Part shown: piece by piece, positions 1-6,453 of the stretch
Layout of the letters: every line of letters starts with the position of its first letter
How positions within the stretch are numbered: the first letter of the stretch is position 1
DNA from: Candidatus Acetothermia bacterium
GTDB taxonomy: Bacteria; Bipolaricaulota; Bipolaricaulia; RBG-16-55-9; DRXL01
Direction of reading: 5' to 3'
Assembly (NCBI GenBank): GCA_028275205.1
Contig: JAPWVB010000045.1
Span: 1-9,507 of the forward strand
Length of the DNA: 9,507 bases
Notes under the pieces: model-generated
Told to the model about the DNA's origin: nothing
The model's database searches: none
Seen by the model: only the letters and a program-made list of their open reading frames with translations
Translations under genes and position numbers: made by a program

Positions 1-8
1 CTAAAATA

Positions 9-26
9 CTATAGAGCAATCTATAG
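9..26. promoter_or_regulatory. Inverted repeat upstream of hdrC, possible operator or leader hairpin
   Basis: CTATAGA (9-15) and TCTATAG (20-26) are perfect reverse complements separated by GCAA. As DNA this is a compact symmetric site suited to a dimeric regulator. As RNA it would be a 7-bp, AT-rich stem closed by a GNRA-type tetraloop. A possible -10 box TAAAAT lies at 2-7 (5 of 6 consensus matches), which would start transcription near 14, but any -35 box falls outside the window. TATAGA (10-15 and 22-27) offers weaker -10 alternatives. The arms are seen directly; a regulatory role is inference. Confidence 0.35.
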
Positions 27-59
27 AACCCCAGAGATGGGAGCGAAAGGAGGCCCCGG

Positions 60-701
60 ATGAACGAGTGGCAATCCTGGCCGCGGTTCCGCTATGAGGC
101 CGAGCTCGATCTCAAATTCCCCGAAGAGGTCGCCTCCATGCCCGGGGGGCGCGCCCTCTTTGCGTGCATCCAGTGTGGCACCTGTAGCGGCACTTGCCCC
201 TTAGCGACCTATATGGACTATTCCCCCCGCAAGATCATCGCCATGACCCGCGCCGGCTTCAAGGAGGAAGTCCTGCGCAGCTTCACGATCTGGCTGTGCG
301 CGTCATGCTACGCTTGTGCCGTCGAGTGCCCCAGAAAGATCAAGATTACGGACTTCATGGCCGAGCTCAAGCAGCGGGCCATCCACGAGGGGTTTGCCCC
401 CAAACGCTTTCCTGCCGCGGTGCTCGCCCGCGAGTTCTTCGAGGCCGTGCGCAAGCGTGGGCGCAACACCGAAAGCCGTCTTGTGCTGAGGCTCTACGCC
501 AAGACGAACCCCCTCAAGATCTTGGACCAAGCCCTCTTAGGCTTGAGATTGCTGCGCACGGGGCGGTTTAGCCTGCGAGCGGAGTCCGTCAAAGACCGTC
601 AGCAGATAGATCAGCTCCTGCGCGCGGTGGACGCTGCCAAAGCTACGGCTTTTGTGGATAAGCTCGCGCGCGAGGTGCACAGGGAGGTGGCCCGCGCATG
701 A
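60..701 (+). CDS. hdrC: Heterodisulfide reductase subunit C (two [4Fe-4S] clusters)
   Basis: HdrC is the iron-sulfur relay that carries electrons from HdrA to the catalytic subunit HdrB in the cytoplasmic Hdr complex. The 213-residue product has two classical cluster motifs: Cys36, 39, 42 and 46 in a CxxCGxCxGxCP context, and Cys80, 83, 86 and 90 in CxxCxxCxxxCP. This is the typical HdrC spacing. The rest is a helical, charged C-terminal half (about 100-213) with no membrane segment, so this is the soluble type and not the membrane HdrDE type. The start is ATG 60, with AAAGGAGG at 46-53, six bases upstream. The stop overlaps the hdrB start (ATGA), so the two are translationally coupled. It is the first gene of the operon visible here; whether genes precede it is not known. 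Confidence 0.95.
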   Translation: MNEWQSWPRFRYEAELDLKFPEEVASMPGGRALFACIQCGTCSGTCPLATYMDYSPRKIIAMTRAGFKEEVLRSFTIWLCASCYACAVECPRKIKITDFMAELKQRAIHEGFAPKRFPAAVLAREFFEAVRKRGRNTESRLVLRLYAKTNPLKILDQALLGLRLLRTGRFSLRAESVKDRQQIDQLLRAVDAAKATAFVDKLAREVHREVARA

Positions 702-1588
702 AGTATCTCTACTATCCCGGCTGCTCGCTCAAGGGCACTAACCGCGCTTATGAAGAATCGGTGCTCGCTTCCTTTCAAGCCTTGGGCATCCCGGTCGAAG
801 AACTCGAGGATTGGAACTGCTGCGGGGCGACGGCCTATATGGCCGTAGACGAGATGAAGTCCTTCGCGTTGGCTGCGAGAAACCTCGCGCTCGCCGAGCG
901 CCAAAGCCCAGACAGCCCCACGCTCATGGCCCCGTGCAGCGGGTGTTATCTCGTGCTCTCCAAGACCCAACATTACTTAGAAGAATACTCCGAAGTGAGC
1001 CGCACCATAGACAGCGCGCTGCAAGCGGCGCGCCTAAGCTACGCGCGCAAAGTCCACGTACGGCACCCCTTGGACATCCTCATCAATGAGGTCGGGCTGC
1101 AGAACATCACTCAGAAGGTGCGCCAGCCCCTCCAGGGCCTGAAGGTCGCGTGCTACTACGGCTGTCAGATCGTGCGCCCCTACGCAGCTTTCGACGATCA
1201 GGTCAATCCGACGACGATGGACCGGCTGATGCGGGCGTTGGGGGCCGAGACGGTCGAGTGGCCCTTGAAGACGCGCTGCTGCGGCGGAAGTCTCATGGGG
1301 ACGCTCCCAGAAGTCGGCGTGCCGCTCAGCTATATCTTATTGAAAGAAGCGCTCAAGCGCGGCGCGGACGTCGTCGCGACCGCGTGCCCGCTCTGTCAGT
1401 TCAACTTAGAGTGCTACCAAGACAAGATGAGCAAGCAGTTCAAAGAGCGTCTTGAGCTTCCTGTGGCGTATTTCACGCAGCTGCTAGGGCTCGCCTTAGG
1501 AGTGCCGGAGCGCCAGCTCGGCTTACACCGTCTCTTGATCCCCTTGACACTGCCCACCGCGCGAGGAGGTGCCCGTGCCTATGCCTGA
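698..1588 (+). CDS. hdrB: Heterodisulfide reductase subunit B (two CCG domains)
   Basis: HdrB is the disulfide-reducing subunit. In methanogens it carries two noncubane [4Fe-4S] clusters that cleave CoM-S-S-CoB. The 296-residue product keeps both cysteine-rich CCG domains: Cys9, Cys41-Cys42, Cys80 and Cys83 in the first, and Cys152 (Cys156 nearby), Cys194-Cys195, Cys230 and Cys233 in the second. No cluster ligand is missing, so a catalytically competent protein is expected. Length matches the family (about 290-300). The start is ATG 698 in an ATGA overlap with hdrC, with GGGAGGTGG at 682-690 as ribosome site. The C-terminal tail overlaps the hdrA ribosome site and start. The natural substrate is unclear: nothing in the window indicates coenzymes M and B, and in bacteria the partner disulfide or carrier is generally unresolved. 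Confidence 0.95.
   Translation: MKYLYYPGCSLKGTNRAYEESVLASFQALGIPVEELEDWNCCGATAYMAVDEMKSFALAARNLALAERQSPDSPTLMAPCSGCYLVLSKTQHYLEEYSEVSRTIDSALQAARLSYARKVHVRHPLDILINEVGLQNITQKVRQPLQGLKVACYYGCQIVRPYAAFDDQVNPTTMDRLMRALGAETVEWPLKTRCCGGSLMGTLPEVGVPLSYILLKEALKRGADVVATACPLCQFNLECYQDKMSKQFKERLELPVAYFTQLLGLALGVPERQLGLHRLLIPLTLPTARGGARAYA
1564..1569 (+). promoter_or_regulatory. Ribosome binding site that decides the hdrA start
   Basis: AGGAGG lies inside the end of hdrB. The longest open frame begins at GTG 1569, but that codon overlaps the Shine-Dalgarno itself and cannot be the start. GTG 1575 (5-base spacing) and ATG 1581 (11-base spacing) are both possible; ATG is preferred here as the stronger codon. 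Confidence 0.6.
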
Positions 1589-4500
1589 GCCAACTACTAA
1601 CGGTGCGCCCAAGATCGGCGTTTATGTCTGTCACTGCGGGGTCAACATTGCCGCGAAGGTCAACGTCGCTGAGGTTGTCGAGTTCGCCAAGACGCTGCCC
1701 TTCGTCACCGTCGCTCGCGAGTACAAATTTATGTGCTCTGACCCTGGGCAAGAGCTCATCCAGCAAGACCTGCGCGAAGGGAGAATCAATCGCGTCGTGG
1801 TCGCGTCGTGCTCCCCGTTGATGCACGAGGCGACGTTCCGACGGGCGACGGCTGAGGGCGGACAGAACCCGTTCTTCTTCCACATGGCCAACATTCGCGA
1901 GCACGTGAGCTGGGTCACCGCTGACGAGCGCCACGCCACCGAGAAGGCGAAGGCGCTCATCGCGGCGGCGGTGCGCCGTGTCGCGTTTCACGAGCCCTTG
2001 GAGAAGAAGCGCGTCCCCGTTCACCCGCACGTCTTGATTGTGGGCGGAGGCATCGCGGGCATCGAAGCCGCGCTCAAGATCGCCGACGCGGGAAAGAAAG
2101 TCTATTTAGTAGAACGTGAGCCCACTATTGGGGGTCACATGGCACAGTTCGATAAGTGCTTCCCCACTCTCGACTGCGCCGCGTGTATTCTCACTCCTAA
2201 GATGACCCAAGTCCGCGTTCATCCCAATATCGAGCTGTTGACGTACTCGGAAGTCGAGTCTGTCGAGCCGTATGATCTGAGAAATTTCAAAGTGAAGATT
2301 CGGCGCAAGGCACGCTACGTCAACGAAGACACGTGCACGGGATGCGGCCTGTGCGCTGAGGTCTGCCCCGTGAGCGTGCCCTCGGAGTTCGACGAAGGGC
2401 TTGGGATGCGCAAAGCGATCTATCGTCCCTTCCCGCAAGCCGTGCCCAACGCCTTCACGATCTCGCGCCGGGGCACGCCCCCCTGCCAAGCGGCGTGCTC
2501 GATCCATCAGAACGCCCAGGGCTATATCACATTGATCGCCAATGGGAAATTCAAAGAAGCTCTCGACGTCATCTTGAGAGATAACCCACTGCCTTCGATC
2601 TGCGGGCGCATCTGCACCCACCCGTGCACCGTCAACTGCACACGGGGCACTGTAGACGAGCCCCTCAATATTCCAGGGCTGAAGCGCTTCGTCACCGATC
2701 TCTTCCCAGACTATAAGCTCCCGCAGCCCAAGGTGAATCGTTCAGAAAGAGTAGCGATTGTCGGCTCCGGCCCTGCCGGGCTGATGTGCGCGTACGAGTT
2801 GAGACAACGGGGCTACTGGCCCGTGATCTACGAAGCGCAGCCCGTCCCCGGTGGGATGCTCTCCGTGGGGATTCCCGCATTCCGGCTCCCTCGAGACGTC
2901 ATCACCAAAGAGATAAACAGACTGAAAGAGCTCGGGATCGAGATCAAGACCAACACCCCCGTGGGCAAGGCGATCACGCTGGAGCAGCTGCGCCAGCAAT
3001 ACGCAGCGGTCTTTATCGGGATCGGAGCGCATGTCGAGCGCAAGCTCAAGATTCCCGGCGAAGACCTGCCCAACGTCTTTGGCGGGATCGAGTTCCTAAG
3101 AAGAGTCAACCTTCTTGAAGGCCCATTCAAGATTGGGAACAGAGTCTTAGTTATTGGTGGAGGCAACTCGGCGATAGACGCGGCGCGCACGGCCCTCCGC
3201 TGCGGCGCCGAAGAGGTGACAATCGTCTATCGGCGCACGCGCGCCGAGATGCCCGCCGACCCCAAGGAGATCGAAGCCGCCGAAGAAGAGGGCGTCAAGA
3301 TGATCTTCCTGGCGGCCCCGAAGACGATCTTAGGAAGCAAAGAGACGGGCGTGACCGCCCTCGAGTGTCTGAAGATGAAGCTCGGAGCGCCCGATGCCTC
3401 CGGGCGCCCCGCCCCAGAGCCGATCCCCGGCTCGGAGTTCGTGCTTCCCTGCGATGCGATCATCGTCACTATTGGGCAAGTCCCCGACATCAAGTCACTC
3501 GGCGACAAGCTCGGCATCGAGACGACTCAGTGGGGCACGTTCAAAGTGGACGAAGTCACGCTTGAGACGAATATCCCCGGGGTCTTCGCCGGGGGCGACT
3601 GTGTCACCGGGCCCGATGTCGTCGTCAATGCGATGTACGCTGGGAAGAAAGCCGCGATCTCCATCGATCGCTATCTCAATAAATTAGATATGCGCGTTGG
3701 GCGCGAGCTCGAAGGCCCCTATCGCACCTGGTACGATATCGACACCAGCGGGATTGCCGTACAAAAGCAAGCCCCTATGCCTTCTATCGAGCTGGCGCGC
3801 CGCCGCACGTTCAGCGAAGTCCACACGGGCTACACCCAAGAGCAGGCGATCGCTGAAGCAAAACGCTGTCTCGATTGCGGTATCTGCTGCGATTGTCGGC
3901 TCTGCTCCACAGTCTGCGAAGCCAAGGCGATCAACTACGAGATGAAGGACGAAATTCAGGAGATCGTCGTGGGCTCGATCATCCTCGCGACGGGATTTAA
4001 GCCCTTCGACGCGCGCAGAATCCCGCGCTACGGCTACGGCAAATACCCCAACGTCTACACGGCTTTGGAGGTCGAGCGCATGACCAATGCCTCCGGGCCG
4101 ACCGGCGGCGAGATCCGCCTGCGCGATGGGCGCAAGCCCAAAGCCGTCGGGATCATCCACTGCGTGGGCTCGCGCGACAGAAACTATAACTCGTACTGCT
4201 CGCGCGTCTGCTGCCTCTACTCTCTGAAGCTCGCCCACTTGATCAAAGAGCGCACCGGCGCGGAGGTCTATAACTTCTACATTGACATGCGCGTCCCTGG
4301 GAAGGCCTACGAAGAGTTCTACGATCGCATGCTCGAAGAGGGGATTCACTTCATCCGCGGACGGGTCGCTGAAGTCACCGATCACGCCATGACCCCCGAC
4401 GAGGAGGGCAAGCTCGTCATCAGGGCTGAAGATACGCTCATCGGGGTCATCAGGAGAATCCCCGTGGACATGGTCGTGCTCGCGGTGGGGCTCGAACCCC

Positions 4501-4964
4501 AAGCCGACGCCGACGAGGTCCGACGAAAGTTCTATATCTCGTGCGGGACGGGCGGGTTCTTCTTAGAGCGGCACCCCAAGCTCGCGCCCGTGCAGACGTT
4601 TGCCGACGGGATCTTCATTGCTGGGGCGTGCCAAGGGCCCAAGGACATCCAAGACACGGTCGCGCAAGCGGGCGCGGCCGCCGCCGAGGTCCTCTCGCTG
4701 ATTGACCGGGGCTTCGTCGAGCTGGAGCCCAACACCGCGTTCATCCAAGAAGAGCTCTGCTCCGGGTGCAAGACGTGCATCCCGCTCTGTCCGTTCAACG
4801 CTATCAGCTTCAACAGCGAGAAGGGCATCGCGGTCATAAACGAAGCCCTGTGCAAAGGCTGCGGCACGTGTGTCGCGGCCTGTCCGTCGGGCGCAGCGCA
4901 GCAGCATCTCTTCACGGATGAGCAGATCTATCATGAGATCGAAGGAGTGTTGAGCTATGTCTAA
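1581..4964 (+). CDS. hdrA: Heterodisulfide reductase subunit A with inserted GltD/NfnB-like NAD(P)H oxidoreductase module
   Basis: HdrA is the flavoprotein that performs electron bifurcation in HdrABC-MvhADG complexes. Residues are counted from ATG 1581 (1127 aa). The N-terminal HdrA part has CHCG at 17-20, Cys52, Cys77, an FAD Rossmann loop GGGIAG at 155-160 and a [4Fe-4S] motif (Cys252, 255, 258, 262). At about 298-762 a glutamate-synthase-small-subunit-like module follows: six cysteines (302, 306, 341, 345, 349, 353), an FAD loop GSGPAG (395-400), a nucleotide loop starting GGGNSAID near 526, Tyr-Arg-Arg at 550-552 and AGGD at 670-673. A cysteine cluster (763, 766, 769, 770, 772, 775, 779) leads back into HdrA, with CVGSRD at 861, Cys873/877/878, and two C-terminal ferredoxin motifs (1060-1070 and 1091-1101). 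Usual HdrA length is about 650, so the excess equals the insertion. The frame is intact throughout. It overlaps hdrB and mvhD at its two ends. Confidence 0.95.
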   Translation: MPEPTTNGAPKIGVYVCHCGVNIAAKVNVAEVVEFAKTLPFVTVAREYKFMCSDPGQELIQQDLREGRINRVVVASCSPLMHEATFRRATAEGGQNPFFFHMANIREHVSWVTADERHATEKAKALIAAAVRRVAFHEPLEKKRVPVHPHVLIVGGGIAGIEAALKIADAGKKVYLVEREPTIGGHMAQFDKCFPTLDCAACILTPKMTQVRVHPNIELLTYSEVESVEPYDLRNFKVKIRRKARYVNEDTCTGCGLCAEVCPVSVPSEFDEGLGMRKAIYRPFPQAVPNAFTISRRGTPPCQAACSIHQNAQGYITLIANGKFKEALDVILRDNPLPSICGRICTHPCTVNCTRGTVDEPLNIPGLKRFVTDLFPDYKLPQPKVNRSERVAIVGSGPAGLMCAYELRQRGYWPVIYEAQPVPGGMLSVGIPAFRLPRDVITKEINRLKELGIEIKTNTPVGKAITLEQLRQQYAAVFIGIGAHVERKLKIPGEDLPNVFGGIEFLRRVNLLEGPFKIGNRVLVIGGGNSAIDAARTALRCGAEEVTIVYRRTRAEMPADPKEIEAAEEEGVKMIFLAAPKTILGSKETGVTALECLKMKLGAPDASGRPAPEPIPGSEFVLPCDAIIVTIGQVPDIKSLGDKLGIETTQWGTFKVDEVTLETNIPGVFAGGDCVTGPDVVVNAMYAGKKAAISIDRYLNKLDMRVGRELEGPYRTWYDIDTSGIAVQKQAPMPSIELARRRTFSEVHTGYTQEQAIAEAKRCLDCGICCDCRLCSTVCEAKAINYEMKDEIQEIVVGSIILATGFKPFDARRIPRYGYGKYPNVYTALEVERMTNASGPTGGEIRLRDGRKPKAVGIIHCVGSRDRNYNSYCSRVCCLYSLKLAHLIKERTGAEVYNFYIDMRVPGKAYEEFYDRMLEEGIHFIRGRVAEVTDHAMTPDEEGKLVIRAEDTLIGVIRRIPVDMVVLAVGLEPQADADEVRRKFYISCGTGGFFLERHPKLAPVQTFADGIFIAGACQGPKDIQDTVAQAGAAAAEVLSLIDRGFVELEPNTAFIQEELCSGCKTCIPLCPFNAISFNSEKGIAVINEALCKGCGTCVAACPSGAAQQHLFTDEQIYHEIEGVLSYV

Positions 4965-5439
4965 GGAATGGGAGCCCAGAATCGTAGCGTTCTTCTGCAC
5001 GTGGTGCACGTACACGGCAGCGGATTTGGCGGGCATCTCGCGCATGACCTACGCCCCCAACGCGCGCATCGTCCGGGTGATGTGCTCTGGACGGATCGAT
5101 CCGCAGTTCGTGCTCAAGGCTTTTGCTGACGGGGCCGATGGGGTCTTGATCGGCGGGTGCCATCCGGGAGATTGTCACTACCAAGCGGGCAACTATAAAG
5201 CCCTGCGACGCTACACGCTGCTGAAGCGCCTGATCACGGAACTGGGCATCGAGCCGGAGCGCCTGCGATTGGAGTGGATCTCCGCGTCCGAGGGAGATCG
5301 CGTTCAGAAAGTGATGAACGAGATGGCTGAGACTATTCGCAAGCTAGGGCCGCTGCGCTTAGAAAGACCCCTCTCCCAGCCCCTCCCCGACACGGAGAGG
5401 GGAGCCGTTCCCCTGACGGTATCGGGAAGGGGACTGTAA
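4957..5439 (+). CDS. mvhD: F420-non-reducing hydrogenase iron-sulfur subunit D
   Basis: MvhD is the small [2Fe-2S] protein that connects the NiFe hydrogenase MvhAG to HdrA. The 160-residue product shows the family cysteines: Cys14 and Cys17 (FFCTWCTY), Cys43 (MCSGRID), Cys68 and Cys73 (GGCHPGDCH). Start ATG 4957 overlaps the hdrA stop by 8 bases and has AAGGAG at 4942-4947, nine bases upstream. The family domain ends near residue 131; the last 28 or so residues (from about 5347) are rich in Pro, Leu, Arg and Gly and are largely encoded by a GC-rich palindromic repeat, so they are probably a recently acquired tail and not a functional domain. The stop at 5437-5439 overlaps the ribosome site of mvhG. 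Confidence 0.95.
   Translation: MSKEWEPRIVAFFCTWCTYTAADLAGISRMTYAPNARIVRVMCSGRIDPQFVLKAFADGADGVLIGGCHPGDCHYQAGNYKALRRYTLLKRLITELGIEPERLRLEWISASEGDRVQKVMNEMAETIRKLGPLRLERPLSQPLPDTERGAVPLTVSGRGL
5368..5432. repeat. GC-rich interlocking palindromic repeat in the 3' end of mvhD
   Basis: Two inverted repeats alternate here. Arm A CCCCTCTCC (5368-5376) matches GGAGAGGGG (5394-5402) perfectly. Arm B CCCCTCCCCGA (5380-5390) matches TCGGGAAGGGG (5422-5432) with one mismatch in 11. The order is A-B-A'-B', so both stems can form together only as a pseudoknot; otherwise they compete, and B can also pair with A' (one mismatch in nine). A minor CCGT/ACGG stem lies at 5405-5408/5416-5419. The block sits just before the mvhG ribosome site. 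It resembles dispersed palindromic elements in many bacterial genomes; copies elsewhere cannot be checked here. Confidence 0.7.
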
Positions 5440-5451
5440 AGGAGGTGCGCG

Positions 5452-6453
5452 ATGAGCAAGCCCAAAGTCGGGTTCTACTGGTGCGCCTCGTGCGGAGGCT
5501 GCGAGGAAGCCGTCGTAGACCTCGCCGAAGATGTGCTCAAAGTCGTCGAAGCAGTAGATATCGTCTTCTGGCCAGTGGCACTCGATTTCAAACGTTCTGA
5601 TGTTGAAGCTATGAAGGACGGTGAACTCGCGGTGTGCTTCGTCAACGGCGCGATCAGGACTTCCGAGCAAGAAGAGATGGCCGAGCTTCTGCGCAAGAAG
5701 TCTCAGCTTCTGATCGCCTTTGGAAGCTGCTCGCACCTAGGGGGTATACCCGGGTTGGCGAATCTGTGGGATCGTCAAGCGATCTTCGACTATGTCTACA
5801 AAGAAGCGCCCAGCGTGACGAACCCCGAAGGCGTCGTCCCCCAGGAGCAGACGAAGCTCGGCTCCAACGGCTATGCTCTCACATTGCCGTCGTTTCGTGA
5901 CTCGGTGAGAACGCTCGATCAAACTGTCGAAGTTGATTATTACTTGCCGGGCTGCCCGCCGCCGGTGAAGCTCATCGTCAACGCCGTTACAGCTATTTTA
6001 GAGAACAAGCTCCCACCCAAGGGGACGGTGCTCGCGCCCGATAAAGCCCTGTGCGAAGAATGCCCGCGCAAGCCGACCAAGCCCGATAAATTAGCTCTGA
6101 AAGAATTAAAGCGCCCCCATCAGACTCTTATAGACCCGGAGAAGTGCTTGCTCGCCCAAGGGTTGCTCTGTCTTGGGCCGGCGACGCGCTCCGGCTGCGG
6201 TGCACCTTGCGTGAGCGCCAACATGCCCTGCACAGGGTGTCTCGGCCCCACAAGCCGTGTCAAAGATTACGGCGCCAAAGCGCTCTCCGCTATTGCGTCG
6301 CTGATAGACTCCGAAGACGAAAAAGAGATCGCAGCACTGATGGAGCAGATCGTGGATCCCGTCGGGACGTTCTATCGCTACAGTCTGCCGGCGTCGCTCT
6401 TGCACAGAAGAGTTCGCTCTAGGCAGACAAGGACAGGAGGTGCTTCCGCATGA
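5452..6453 (+). CDS. mvhG: F420-non-reducing hydrogenase small subunit (MvhG type)
   Basis: This is the iron-sulfur small subunit of a cytoplasmic group 3c NiFe hydrogenase, carrying electrons from the NiFe site in MvhA towards MvhD. The 333-residue protein begins directly with the mature domain, with no twin-arginine signal, as expected for a soluble enzyme. Proximal-cluster residues are visible as Cys11/14/17, Cys93 (AFGSCSHLGG) and Cys168 (LPGCPPP). The C-terminal part holds further cysteines for the other clusters: 201, 204, 232, 240, 249, 253, 260 and 263. The start is ATG 5452 with AAAGGAGGT at 5438-5446, overlapping the mvhD stop. The last 15 or so residues are basic and arise from sequence that also contains the mvhA ribosome site. 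The stop overlaps the mvhA start (ATGA), giving coupled synthesis of the two hydrogenase subunits. Confidence 0.95.
   Translation: MSKPKVGFYWCASCGGCEEAVVDLAEDVLKVVEAVDIVFWPVALDFKRSDVEAMKDGELAVCFVNGAIRTSEQEEMAELLRKKSQLLIAFGSCSHLGGIPGLANLWDRQAIFDYVYKEAPSVTNPEGVVPQEQTKLGSNGYALTLPSFRDSVRTLDQTVEVDYYLPGCPPPVKLIVNAVTAILENKLPPKGTVLAPDKALCEECPRKPTKPDKLALKELKRPHQTLIDPEKCLLAQGLLCLGPATRSGCGAPCVSANMPCTGCLGPTSRVKDYGAKALSAIASLIDSEDEKEIAALMEQIVDPVGTFYRYSLPASLLHRRVRSRQTRTGGASA

Noticed and set aside
1473..2030. 185-codon minus-strand frame across the hdrB/hdrA junction
   Set aside because: It is antisense to two well supported genes; its composition is arginine- and leucine-rich, typical of a shadow frame.
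3684..4502. 272-codon open frame on the minus strand within hdrA
   Set aside because: It lies fully antisense to the motif-rich C-terminal part of HdrA. High GC and codon bias of the real gene produce such open shadows; the product shows no recognisable domain.
1569..4964. HdrA as two separate genes or an assembly chimera
   Set aside because: No stop, frameshift or internal ribosome site appears at either junction, and both HdrA halves keep family motifs around the inserted module. An assembly artefact cannot be fully excluded from sequence alone.
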